Source of the DNA: Actinomycetes bacterium
GTDB lineage: Bacteria; Actinomycetota; Thermoleophilia; Gaiellales; Gaiellaceae
DNA length: 64,000 nucleotides
Direction of reading: 5' to 3'
NCBI GenBank assembly: GCA_025358355.1
Contig: JANYJX010000042.1
Coordinates: 1 to 64,000 of the forward strand
The notes under the pieces were generated by a model that ran no database searches, had not been told where the DNA came from, and saw only the letters and a list, made by a program, of their open reading frames with translations. The stretch's first letter is position 1. Each line of letters starts with the position of its first letter. Both the position numbers and the translations under genes were made by a program. Of the stretch, positions 18,261 through 27,475 are shown in pieces.

Positions 18261-19384
18261 GACGAGTGCTCGAGCGGATCGAGATCCCTGGTGAGCACGA
18301 GGCACACGACCGCGGCTGGCGCGTCGCCAACGCCGCATTCGCCGAGCGCCAGCCCGCGCCACGCCCGATCCGACGCAGGCTCGTCCCCGCCCTAGCCATC
18401 GTCGCGGCGGGCGCCGCCGCAGCCGCGGCGATCTCCTCACCCGGACACGCGCTGCTCAACTCGATCCGCCAGTCCGTCGGCGTTCGGAACGCGCAACCTG
18501 CGCTCTTCGGAGTCGCAACCGCGGGAACGCTCCTCGTCCATTCCGACAGCGGCGTCTGGGTCGTCCAAAGCGATGGCGCGAAGCGACGCCTCGGCGCGTA
18601 TACCTCCGCTTCGTGGTCGCCGCACGGGCTCTACGTCGCCGCGACTCATAGGAACGAGCTCCTCACGCTGACGCCGAAAGGGGAAGAACGGTGGTCGCTC
18701 GTACGCCCGGCCGTTCGATTCCCGCGTTGGGCAGGAACGGCTGCGGACACACGAATCGCCTACCTGACGAGGAGTCGCCTGCACGTAGTTCGCGGCGACG
18801 GGACGAAGGACGTCGACGAGTGCGGCGAGCCGGCAGCTGCGCGGATCGGCCCAGCGTGGCGTCCGGGTAGCGGCTTCGTGCTCGCGTTCGCCACCACGCG
18901 CGGCCGCGTCAAGGTCTTGAACGCCGACGCATGCTCTCTCAGGTGGATCTCGCCGCCAGGCCCTGTGCCCACACGATTGATGTGGTCGAGCGACGGCACA
19001 CGCCTGCTCGCGTTCTCGCCGCGCTCCCTTCGCGTCTTCGACGCACACGGAAAGGTCGTTGCACGAGACGAACCGTCGGATGGGACCCGAGACGCGGACG
19101 CGACCTTCCTCCCCGGGACGAACCAGGCCGCCGTCGTGCGCGTCCACGGCGCTCAGAGCGACGTCTTCCTCCTACCCGGGCGGACGCTCTTCCACGTCGT
19201 GGGACGGCTCGGGCAGGTCGTCGCCTCGCCCGACGGACGCTGGCTGCTGGTCGCCTGGCCGGACGCCGACCAGTGGGTCTTCATGCCGCTCCGGGGTGGG
19301 CGGATACGCGCGATCGCGAACGTCTCGGCGCAGTTCCGTTCGCAGACCTTCCCGCGGATCGAGGGCTGGTGCTGCGCGCGCTGA
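18257..19384 (+). CDS. Single-TM protein with extracytoplasmic WD40/TolB-like beta-propeller; possible anti-sigma partner
   Basis: GTGA overlap with the sigma gene; one TM segment (LVPALAIVAAGAAAAAAIS) then repeated propeller-like blades. Confidence 0.7.
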   Translation: MRRVLERIEIPGEHEAHDRGWRVANAAFAERQPAPRPIRRRLVPALAIVAAGAAAAAAISSPGHALLNSIRQSVGVRNAQPALFGVATAGTLLVHSDSGVWVVQSDGAKRRLGAYTSASWSPHGLYVAATHRNELLTLTPKGEERWSLVRPAVRFPRWAGTAADTRIAYLTRSRLHVVRGDGTKDVDECGEPAAARIGPAWRPGSGFVLAFATTRGRVKVLNADACSLRWISPPGPVPTRLMWSSDGTRLLAFSPRSLRVFDAHGKVVARDEPSDGTRDADATFLPGTNQAAVVRVHGAQSDVFLLPGRTLFHVVGRLGQVVASPDGRWLLVAWPDADQWVFMPLRGGRIRAIANVSAQFRSQTFPRIEGWCCAR

Positions 19385-20160
19385 TTTCGACTGTCATCGT
19401 TCTGGCGCTTGCAGGGTGCGGCGGCAGCACACACCGGAGTGCGCTCCAGCGCATCGCGCTCCACGATGCCGGGATCACGCTCCTGCTTCCGCACAGCTGG
19501 CGCGCGAACGACGCCTCGCTCTTCGGCGCGAGCTCCGTGCTGCTCTCGACCTACCCGATCGCACGCCTCGGCGACATCACCGAGACACCACCCAAGGGCG
19601 AAACATGGCTGCTGCTCTACGACTACGGCCCGATCTGGACACGGCCGAGTTGGGCTAGTCAATTTCTGCCGCTCCCAAACCGTTTATCGCCGGAGGCCGG
19701 GATCGAAGGCTTCGGCAGCGGCCGCAACCTCAGCTTTAAAGCCGACGGCCACATCTTCCAAGCCTTCATCAAGGGCGACCCCGGGCCTACTGACGCGCTC
19801 GCCGTCCTGCGAAGCATCAGGTTCACGGCGTACGGCCGCTTGCTCGCGCTCACAAGCTCGAGTCGGACGGTCGACGGTGTCCAGATCTGGCGGGTTGGCA
19901 ACTCGCGGAGCAAGCGCCGCCTGATCGTCGTCGGCTGCCCGGGCCTTGCCACGAGCTGCAGCAGCCTCGCTGTCACGAACCGACTCGTCAACGCGCCCGG
20001 GCTGCTCGCCGCAAACCTCTGGGTGATCGAGCGCCTGCGCGGCCGCGAGGACGTCCTCGCCCGCCACGAGCGCCGACTCCGTCCCGAAGCCACGATCCGG
20101 CTCGGAACGATCCGCCACCCCGACGCCTGGACACGCCGCATCCTCGCACTCGCGCGTTAG
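19369..20160 (+). CDS. Lipoprotein of unknown function
   Basis: VLRALISTVIVLALAGCGG lipobox; GTG start overlaps the preceding gene. Confidence 0.75.
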   Translation: MLRALISTVIVLALAGCGGSTHRSALQRIALHDAGITLLLPHSWRANDASLFGASSVLLSTYPIARLGDITETPPKGETWLLLYDYGPIWTRPSWASQFLPLPNRLSPEAGIEGFGSGRNLSFKADGHIFQAFIKGDPGPTDALAVLRSIRFTAYGRLLALTSSSRTVDGVQIWRVGNSRSKRRLIVVGCPGLATSCSSLAVTNRLVNAPGLLAANLWVIERLRGREDVLARHERRLRPEATIRLGTIRHPDAWTRRILALAR

Positions 20161-20169
20161 GCTCCCGCG

Positions 20170-20643
20170 ATGTTGAAGCCGGGCGACACGGTTCCCAACG
20201 CGCGCGTCTGGACAATCGGCGCGGAGCCGACAAGCCTGCGCGACGCCCTCCGCGACGGCCCCGTCCTGCTCTGCTTCTATCTCTTCGACTGGTCGCCGAC
20301 CTGAACGAACGAGCTGCTGCTCCTGCGTGACAGGAGTGACGATCTGCGTGCCGCGGGGATCCGCGCGATCGCGATCTCGCAGGACTCGCCGTGGTCGCAT
20401 CGCTCGTGGGCCGAGGCGCTCGGCACGCACAACGCCGTCCCGCTCCTCTCCGACTGGGAGGGCGAAGCGACGCGCGGGTTCGACGTGGAGACGACGCTCG
20501 ACGAGATGACCGTGTCGGCGCGCAGCGCGTTCCTGCTCGAGGCGGGTACGGTGCGAGCCGCATGGATGCTGGGAGAGAAGCTGCCGGACATCGACGCGGC
20601 AATCGCGGCCGCTTCATCCCTGTCTTCGTCCCGGGTGCCCTAG
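20170..20643 (+). CDS. Predicted selenocysteine-containing peroxiredoxin/redoxin (UGA at 20302-20304 read as Sec45)
   Basis: Frame MLKPGDTVPNARVWTIGAEPTSLRDALRDGPVLLCFYLFDWSPT-U-TNELLLLRDRSDDLRAAGIRAIAISQDSPWSHRSWAEALGTHNAVPLLSDWEGEATRGFDVETTLDEMTVSARSAFLLEAGTVRAAWMLGEKLPDIDAAIAAASSLSSSRVP*; TGA at the Cys position of the SPxC-T-x-E-L Prx motif. Confidence 0.85.
20320..20336 (+). promoter_or_regulatory. Putative bacterial SECIS hairpin
   Basis: CTCCTG-CGTGA-CAGGAG: perfect 6-bp stem, 5-nt loop containing GU, loop starts 21 nt after the UGA. Confidence 0.75.
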
Positions 20644-22163
20644 CGGTCTTCGCGATCTGCGCGGTCCTCGCCACGTGGCCCGCGTCGCGCCACGTCAACG
20701 GTCACTACGTCGCCGGGGCCGCCTCCGGCTACGGCGAGCAGTCGGGCGGCGACTATCTCCAGCTCGTCTGGAACTTCTGGCTGCCGGGCCACCAGCTCCA
20801 ACACGGGCACGCGCCGTGGCTCGATCCGTATTCGTTCCAACCCGAATCGCCGGTGCGCCCGACGCTGCAAGGGCTTGTGTTCAGCATGCCGTTCTGGCCT
20901 CTGGAACGCGCCTTCGGGCCTGCATGGGCGTACAACCTGATGTTGCTGGCGGCGTTCCTCGCGGCCGGCGGCTTTACGTGCTGGTGGCTGCGCTCGCTGG
21001 GGTTGGCGCGCGCGCCGGCGCTGCTCGGCGGCGTCGTCTTCGCACTCGCGCCGTACCGCCTGCAGCAGAGCACGGGACATCTCCTCGGCTGGATCTCGTT
21101 CCTGCTTCCCGCGATGCTGTTGGCGCTCGAACGACGCCGCTACGTGCTGGCCGCGCTGGCGCTCACCGCTATCCCGCTCTCCGGACAAGTCCATCTGGCG
21201 CTCGGCGCGATCCCGCTCTACATCGCGTACGCGTGGATCCGGCTGCCGCGCTGGCGGCCGCGGCTCCTCGGGTTCGGCGGCGCGGTCGCTGCAGTCGCGG
21301 CCGGAGTGCTCGTCCAGCACGTTGTGATCGCGACATCGATCGTGTCGGGAGGCCGGTCGCTCGGGTCGGTCGCGCACTACTCGGCGACGCTGTCCGACTT
21401 CGTCACGCGCTCGAACGGGAACGGTGTCGAGCGATTCGTCTTCGTCGGCTGGGTGACGCCACTCGTCGCGATCGCAGGGCTTGTCGTCGCGTGGCGCACG
21501 CGCGGGCGGCGGCTCGCGGTCTTCCTCGGAGCCGCCGCGCTGCTGCCGATGCTGCTCGCGCTGGGCACGCATCTACCCGGGTACTCGAGTCTCTGGCACG
21601 CGTTCGCGCCACTCCGCTACCCGCGCGTGCCGGAGAGGCTGATGCCGATCGCGTGCCTGATGCTCGCGGCGCTCGTCGCGTTCGCATCGACGCGGCTACG
21701 GCGGGTCGGTCTCGTCGCCGTCGTTGCGGTCGTGCTCGCCGTCGATCTCCACGTGCAGATCTTCGGTGCGCAGAAAGCGTTCACGAACGATCCCGCCTAC
21801 GCCGCCTTGCGCGAGCCGGGCCGCCTCGTCGAGCTACCGATGTTCCGGCCGGATATCGATCTCGGCAGCACCTATCTCGCGTACGCGATCCAGTCGCCGC
21901 GACAGCGACCCGAGGGCTACTCGACAACTGCGGTTCAGGCCGCCGACGGCTGGGCGAAACGTCATCACGACCTCTCCTGCGGTATCGGGGACGTGCCACG
22001 GTACGTGCGCTACGTCGCCATCCATCGTGGCGTCTATCAGCGCGCCGGCTACATCGGTGATCGGTGTCCCGCGGCGGCCGAGACGATGCTGCGGCGGCAA
22101 GGCTTTCGTGTGCTGGCGCGATCGGGCCCGATCACGATGTGGCAAGCCCCTTGGGGCCCGTAA
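20562..22163 (+). CDS. Multi-spanning membrane glycosyltransferase/YfhO-like protein
   Basis: Many TM helices; GGDYLQLVWNFWLPGHQL..PWLDPYSFQPE; start uncertain, overlaps the Prx 3' end. Confidence 0.65.
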   Translation: MDAGREAAGHRRGNRGRFIPVFVPGALAVFAICAVLATWPASRHVNGHYVAGAASGYGEQSGGDYLQLVWNFWLPGHQLQHGHAPWLDPYSFQPESPVRPTLQGLVFSMPFWPLERAFGPAWAYNLMLLAAFLAAGGFTCWWLRSLGLARAPALLGGVVFALAPYRLQQSTGHLLGWISFLLPAMLLALERRRYVLAALALTAIPLSGQVHLALGAIPLYIAYAWIRLPRWRPRLLGFGGAVAAVAAGVLVQHVVIATSIVSGGRSLGSVAHYSATLSDFVTRSNGNGVERFVFVGWVTPLVAIAGLVVAWRTRGRRLAVFLGAAALLPMLLALGTHLPGYSSLWHAFAPLRYPRVPERLMPIACLMLAALVAFASTRLRRVGLVAVVAVVLAVDLHVQIFGAQKAFTNDPAYAALREPGRLVELPMFRPDIDLGSTYLAYAIQSPRQRPEGYSTTAVQAADGWAKRHHDLSCGIGDVPRYVRYVAIHRGVYQRAGYIGDRCPAAAETMLRRQGFRVLARSGPITMWQAPWGP

Positions 22164-22943
22164 CTACATGCCCATTGCGTGGTAGCCGGCGTCGACGTAC
22201 AGCGTCGTCCCGGTCACGTTTTTCGCGTCGTCTGAAAGAAGATAGGCAGCGGCGCCACCGCAGTCGTCAGCCTCGATGTGGCGATGGAGCGGTGAGCGCA
22301 GCTCGAAGATCTCCTCCATGGTCGTGAAGCCGGCGATCGACCGCGCGGCGAGGGTACGAACCGGCCCTGCGGATATGGCGTTCACGCGGATCGACTTCTG
22401 CCCGAGATCCCAGGCGAGGTACTTGACCGACGCGTCGAGGCTCGCCTTCGCGACACCCATCACGTTGTAGTGCGGCACCGCGCGCTCGCCGCCGAGGTAA
22501 GTCATCGTCACGATCGAACCGCCGCCTCGTGCCTCCATCAGCGGCTCCGCGGCCCGCGCGCACGCGACGAGCGAATACGCCGAAACGTCGAGAGCCATCC
22601 AGAAACGATCGCGCGGGGTATCGGTGAAGCGGCCCTCGAGATCCTCGGCTGCCGCGTAAGCAACAGAGTGGACAAGAATGTCGAGACCGCCACCGAACGC
22701 CCCAGCGGTCTCGGCGAAGACGCGCGCGACGTCCTCGTCGGAACGCACGTCGCACTCCGTGACGAGCTTCGCGTCGACGGAGGCTGCGAGCTCGCGGACG
22801 GTCTTCTCGATCCGCTCGCCCTGGAAGGTGAACGCGAGCTCGGCGCCTTCTTCGTGCAGCCTGTTGGCTATGGCCCAGGCAATGGAGCGTCGATTCGCGA
22901 CGCCGAGGACGAGCGCCTGCTTTCCTGCGAACCGGCCGGGCAT
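22164..22943 (-). CDS. fabI: Enoyl-[acyl-carrier-protein] reductase (NADH)
   Basis: GVANRRSIAWAIA, MTYLGGERAVPHYNVMGVAKASLDASVKYLA, AGPVRTLAARSI. Confidence 0.95.
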   Translation of the reverse strand: MPGRFAGKQALVLGVANRRSIAWAIANRLHEEGAELAFTFQGERIEKTVRELAASVDAKLVTECDVRSDEDVARVFAETAGAFGGGLDILVHSVAYAAAEDLEGRFTDTPRDRFWMALDVSAYSLVACARAAEPLMEARGGGSIVTMTYLGGERAVPHYNVMGVAKASLDASVKYLAWDLGQKSIRVNAISAGPVRTLAARSIAGFTTMEEIFELRSPLHRHIEADDCGGAAAYLLSDDAKNVTGTTLYVDAGYHAMGM

Positions 22944-22973
22944 GCGGCGATCCTACTCGGTACTGTCCCGGCG

Positions 22974-23966
22974 TTGCCGGAGCTTCCGATCAGCCTCGCC
23001 GCAAGCATCGACACACTCGTCGGCGAGCACGACCGACGGGAGTTGGAAGCGGCCGCAGCACGCGTCTCGGAGGCATATCGCGGACAGGGTCGAGATGCGT
23101 CCCGCGCCGCACGCACGGCAGTCGACGTCGCGGCATATCTCGCCGTTCGGGCACCGGCCACCTTCTCCGCCACGGCTGCAGCGCTCGATCAAATACGGCT
23201 CCTTCGAGCGGACTGGCAGCCCCGCTCTGTCCTCGATCTCGGCGCTGGACCTGGCGTTGCGTCCTGGGCTGCCGCCGTGGCGTGGCCGACGATCGCCGAA
23301 TTCATGCTCGTCGACGCCGAGCCGGAGATGATCGCCGCCGGACGGCGGCTCGCTGCAGCCGGGCGGCTCGCGAACGCGACGTGGGTGCGGAGCGACGCGC
23401 TCGCCCCCGAAGGAACGGCGGATCTCGTGCTCGCGTCGTACGTCCTGGGCGAGATCGAGGCGGGCCAGCGCGATGCGATCACTCGCAAGCTCTGGTCGAG
23501 CTCGACGGGCACACTCGTGCTCGTCGAGCCGGGAACACCGGCCGGCTACGCGCGGATCATCGCGGCGCGGCGCGCTGTGCTCGCCGACGGCGGATTCACC
23601 GTCGCGCCGTGCCCGCACGACGCGGACTGCCCTCTCATCGGCGACGACTGGTGCCACTTCGCCACACGGTTGCCGCGCGGGGATGTCCATCGGGCCGTCA
23701 AGCGCGTCTCGCGCGGCTTCGAGGACGAGAAGTTCTCGTATGTGGCACTCTCGCGCGAACCAGGCGAGCGCGCCACGGCGCGAATCATCCGGCCACCGCT
23801 CGTCCGGTCGGGCCACGTCTACCTGGACACCTGCGAGGCCGGCGGAGTCGCGCGTAGAATCGTCACGCGGCGGGACGCGAGCGCGTACCGCGCCGCACGC
23901 AAAGCCGGCTGGGGCGACGTGCTCGCAGTCGGCCCGAACTCGACGCCTGACGGCGAACTCTCGTGA
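22974..23966 (+). CDS. Rsm22-family small ribosomal subunit methyltransferase-like protein
   Basis: VLDLGAGPGVASWAAA, CPHDADCPL..DWCHFATRLPR, GFEDEKFSYVALSRE; start codon (TTG) uncertain. Confidence 0.8.
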   Translation: MPELPISLAASIDTLVGEHDRRELEAAAARVSEAYRGQGRDASRAARTAVDVAAYLAVRAPATFSATAAALDQIRLLRADWQPRSVLDLGAGPGVASWAAAVAWPTIAEFMLVDAEPEMIAAGRRLAAAGRLANATWVRSDALAPEGTADLVLASYVLGEIEAGQRDAITRKLWSSSTGTLVLVEPGTPAGYARIIAARRAVLADGGFTVAPCPHDADCPLIGDDWCHFATRLPRGDVHRAVKRVSRGFEDEKFSYVALSREPGERATARIIRPPLVRSGHVYLDTCEAGGVARRIVTRRDASAYRAARKAGWGDVLAVGPNSTPDGELS

Positions 23967-24754
23967 GCGCCCATACTCCTAATTCGCCACCAGACCGGCG
24001 CGTAGCCATCGTCACCGGCGCCTCGTCGGGAATCGGCGAAGCGACAGCCCGCCTGCTCAGTGAGCGTGGTTGGCACTGCGTCCTAGTCGCGCGGCGCGAG
24101 GATCGGCTCCGCGCGCTCGCCGCGGAGCTCGGCGGCGAGGTCGAGATCTGCGACGTGAGCGATCGAGCGGCGGTCGAGGCGATGGCGACACGCGTGCTCG
24201 TCCGGCACTCCGCGATCGACCTGCTCGTCAACAACGCCGGAATCCCCGCGCGCGACACCTTCCTCGAAGCCGACCTCGACCTCGTCGAGCGAGTGCTCGA
24301 TGTCAACTACTTCGGCGGGGCCTGGTGTACGCGAGCGCTGCTTCCCGGGCTCCGCGCCGCCGCACGGGGCCATGTCGTCAACGTGGTTTCCATCGCCGGG
24401 ACGATCGCCTTCGCACGCTCCGGCCCGTACGTCGCCTCGAAGCACGCGCAGCTCGCGTTCTCGCGCTGCCTACGGCCGACGCTCCGCCGGGAGGGAATCG
24501 CCGTGCACACGATCCTGCCCGGGTTCGTCACCACCGAAGGCTTCTCGCAGCTCGCGCTGCGACGGAGCAGACGCTCACGCTGGCTGGTGACGGATGCTGC
24601 GACGATCGCGCGCGCCATCGTCCGCGCAGTCGATCACAACCGCGCGGAGGTCGTCGTGCCGTGGTTCCCGTACCGGCTCGCAATCGTCATCCACGGCGTC
24701 GCACCCGGCCTCGTGCGGTCGGTCGAGCGTCTGATGCCAAGGCGACGCGGATGA
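23963..24754 (+). CDS. SDR-family oxidoreductase
   Basis: VTGASSGIGEATA, NNAGIPAR, YVASKHA. Confidence 0.87.
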   Translation: MSAHTPNSPPDRRVAIVTGASSGIGEATARLLSERGWHCVLVARREDRLRALAAELGGEVEICDVSDRAAVEAMATRVLVRHSAIDLLVNNAGIPARDTFLEADLDLVERVLDVNYFGGAWCTRALLPGLRAAARGHVVNVVSIAGTIAFARSGPYVASKHAQLAFSRCLRPTLRREGIAVHTILPGFVTTEGFSQLALRRSRRSRWLVTDAATIARAIVRAVDHNRAEVVVPWFPYRLAIVIHGVAPGLVRSVERLMPRRRG

Positions 24755-25536
24755 GCAGCCGGATCGCAGTCGTCACCGGTGCGTCTGCCGGCATCGGCGC
24801 CACGACGGCGCGCGCGCTCGCGACCGCCGGCTGGAAGTGTGTCCTCATCGCGCGGCGGCGTGACCTCCTCGAGCAGCTCGCCGATGAGATCGGCGGGATC
24901 GCGGAGCCGTGCGACCTGCTCGACCGCAACGCCGTTACCGCCCTGGGCACGCGGCTGGTCGAAGAGCACGGCTCGATCGGGATGCTGGTCAACAACGCCG
25001 GCGCGCTATCGCGTGGCACGTTCGTCGAGATCGAGCTCGACGAGCTGGAACGCATCATGCGACTCAACTACCTCTCCGGTGTTTGGCTCACCCACACCCT
25101 GCTCCCGGCACTGTTGCGCGCAGCGGAGGAAGGCGACTCGCACGTCGTCAACGTCGCCTCGATCGGCGGCACGATCGCGTTCCCTGCCGCCACCGCGTAC
25201 TCGGCGTCGAAGCACGCGCAGGTCGCGTTCTCGCGCTCACTGCGTGCCGCGTTGCGCCCGAAGGGCGTCCGCGTCCACACGATCATGCCCGGCTTCGTCG
25301 TCACCGACGGCTTCCCGCACCCGCGCTTCTGGGAGACACGGCTGGGCCGTCGGTTCGTGGTCGGGCCGGAACGGGTCGCCAGAGAGATTCTCGCGGCAGT
25401 CGAGAAAGGGAAGGACGAGGTCGTTGTCCCGCGGTTCCCGTATGGCCTCGCACCTGTCTCTCAGGCGCTGTTCCCCACGCTCACGGCGCGCGTGATGGCG
25501 TTCGACAGCTACCGCAAGGACAGCCGCTCACGGTAG
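24751..25536 (+). CDS. SDR-family oxidoreductase (tandem paralog)
   Basis: VTGASAGIGATTA, NNAGALSRGTF, YSASKHA; ATGA overlap with preceding SDR. Confidence 0.87.
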   Translation: MSSRIAVVTGASAGIGATTARALATAGWKCVLIARRRDLLEQLADEIGGIAEPCDLLDRNAVTALGTRLVEEHGSIGMLVNNAGALSRGTFVEIELDELERIMRLNYLSGVWLTHTLLPALLRAAEEGDSHVVNVASIGGTIAFPAATAYSASKHAQVAFSRSLRAALRPKGVRVHTIMPGFVVTDGFPHPRFWETRLGRRFVVGPERVAREILAAVEKGKDEVVVPRFPYGLAPVSQALFPTLTARVMAFDSYRKDSRSR

Positions 25537-25549
25537 CGACCCGCGGCGC

Positions 25550-26566
25550 TCACTCGATCACGCGCCGTATGGCGCGCGGGGCGCTCGTGCGCAGGCCGCA
25601 GACGATCTCATAGGCGATCGTGTCGGCGACGTGCGCGTGCTCCTCAGCACGCACACCGTCTCCAAGGATGGTCACCGACTCGCCGACAGGTCGCTCGGCT
25701 GGGAGCTCGACGGCGAACGCGTCCATCGACACCGCCCCAATGGCACGACACCGTTCCCCGCCGACGACAACCTCGGTTCCGATCATGTCGCGTCGGAACC
25801 CGTCCGCGTAGCCGACGGGGACGATCCCGACCCACGTCGGCCGCTCGGCAACGAACGCGCGCCCGTAGCCGGTGCTCTCGCCCGCCTCCAGCCGCTTCAC
25901 GAGCGCGAGCTGCGACTCCCACCGCAGTGCCGGGACAAGCCCGCGCGTTGCCGCGTCATCTCCGAAGGGCGAGATCCCGTAGAGCGCGATCCCGCACCGC
26001 GCCGCATCGAACCGCGACTCCGGGTACGCCAAAGCACCTGCGCTGTTCGCGAGATGCCGAGTCAACGGCCCATACGCGGCGGTCGCCGAACGAAACCGCT
26101 CGATCTGCAGCCGCGTGAACGCCGGATCGCTCTCCGACGAAGCAAAGTGGCTCATCAGCCCGACGACGTTCCGCGCCGGTGCAGCCAACTCGGAGAGACC
26201 CCAACGCCCCATCCCCGTGTCCAGTTTGAGGTGAACCGGCACACCGTCCGGCACGCGACCGTCGGCACCAACGAGCTCCAACCGAGCCGCCGCGGCCGAT
26301 GCAAGCTCATCCTCCGCTGCCGGTCCCAGGACAATGAGCCGCGCGTCCGCCAGCGCCATGCGAACCTCGAGCGCCTCGGCCACGCTCGCGACGCACAAAG
26401 CCGTCGCGCCACCTTCGAGCGCCGCCCGTGCGACATCGACGGCGCCGTGCCCGTAGCCGTCGGCCTTGACGACCGCCCACAGCTCTGACCCGCCCAGCGC
26501 GCGCACCAACACTCGCGCGTTCTGCCGCACGGCCCCGATATCGAGCGTAAATCTAGAGCGGCTCAT
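25550..26566 (-). CDS. alr: Alanine racemase
   Basis: AVVKADGYGHGAVDVARAALEGGA PLP motif; C-terminal VSMDAF. Confidence 0.93.
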   Translation of the reverse strand: MSRSRFTLDIGAVRQNARVLVRALGGSELWAVVKADGYGHGAVDVARAALEGGATALCVASVAEALEVRMALADARLIVLGPAAEDELASAAAARLELVGADGRVPDGVPVHLKLDTGMGRWGLSELAAPARNVVGLMSHFASSESDPAFTRLQIERFRSATAAYGPLTRHLANSAGALAYPESRFDAARCGIALYGISPFGDDAATRGLVPALRWESQLALVKRLEAGESTGYGRAFVAERPTWVGIVPVGYADGFRRDMIGTEVVVGGERCRAIGAVSMDAFAVELPAERPVGESVTILGDGVRAEEHAHVADTIAYEIVCGLRTSAPRAIRRVIE

Positions 26567-27473
26567 ACGACCTGAAGTTCCGCTCCAGCTCCGAGGCGTA
26601 CCTCAGACCAAGACCCTGCCCCGCGCCATCGAGCCACGCGGCAAAGCTCCCGCTCCCCCGCAGCGGCTCGTGCGAGCACAGCAGCTCTGCCCGGAGCGCA
26701 CCTAGCTCCTCACCGTTGACGAGCACATCGCGGCTGATCATTCCCACCACTTTCGCAAGCCCGAGCACAACCGCGCCGGGAAGCCGGACGATGCGCGCAG
26801 GCCGACCGACCGCGGCAGCAATCAGTCGCACGAGCTCAGCGTACGAGTACGTCTCCGGCCCGGCTGCATCGAACGTGACACTCTGACCGTCAGCCCCGGC
26901 ATCGACGCACAACGACGCAACCTCCGCGAGCGACACCGGCTGCACGCGGTACGCACCGCTGCCGCCGACGGCGAAGAACGGGAAGCGCCGCAGCGTCCAC
27001 GCGACGTTGTTCAACAGGATGTCGTTCGACCCGTAGACGAGTGTCGGACGAACGATCGCGAACGACAACCCAGACTCAGTGACAACCCGTTCGGCGAGCG
27101 CCTTGCCGCGGTAGTACGCGAACGGCGAGCTCTCGGACGGATTCGAGACGCTGACGTGAACCACGCGCCGCACCAAAGCCTCGCGCGCGGCATCGACCAG
27201 CACGCGGATGTTCTCCACGGCGCGCGCGAACGTCGATCCGCCGCGTTCGAAGCGAACCCAGTACGTCGTGTAGAGGACATCCGAGCCGCGCATTGCCTCG
27301 ACCAACGCCGCGCGATCCGAGAACTGCAGTGCGGCCCACTCAACGTGCGAGCCGAGCGGATCGCCGTCCGCCGCCGCCCGCCGCGACAACGTCCGCACGC
27401 CGCGCCCACGCGCAAGCAGCTCCTCCGCGATCGCGCGTCCCGTGAACGAGAACGCGCCGGTGACGACGTCCAC
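26553..27473 (-). CDS. NAD(P)-dependent epimerase/dehydratase (NmrA-like SDR)
   Basis: VVTGAFSFTGRAIAEELLARG; VHVSVSNPSESSPFAYYRGKALAE. Confidence 0.82.
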   Translation of the reverse strand: MDVVTGAFSFTGRAIAEELLARGRGVRTLSRRAAADGDPLGSHVEWAALQFSDRAALVEAMRGSDVLYTTYWVRFERGGSTFARAVENIRVLVDAAREALVRRVVHVSVSNPSESSPFAYYRGKALAERVVTESGLSFAIVRPTLVYGSNDILLNNVAWTLRRFPFFAVGGSGAYRVQPVSLAEVASLCVDAGADGQSVTFDAAGPETYSYAELVRLIAAAVGRPARIVRLPGAVVLGLAKVVGMISRDVLVNGEELGALRAELLCSHEPLRGSGSFAAWLDGAGQGLGLRYASELERNFRSYEPL

Positions 27474-27475
27474 GC

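Noticed and set aside
20640-21572. 310-aa minus-strand ORF
   Set aside because: Antisense to the membrane glycosyltransferase gene; Arg/Glu-rich shadow translation.
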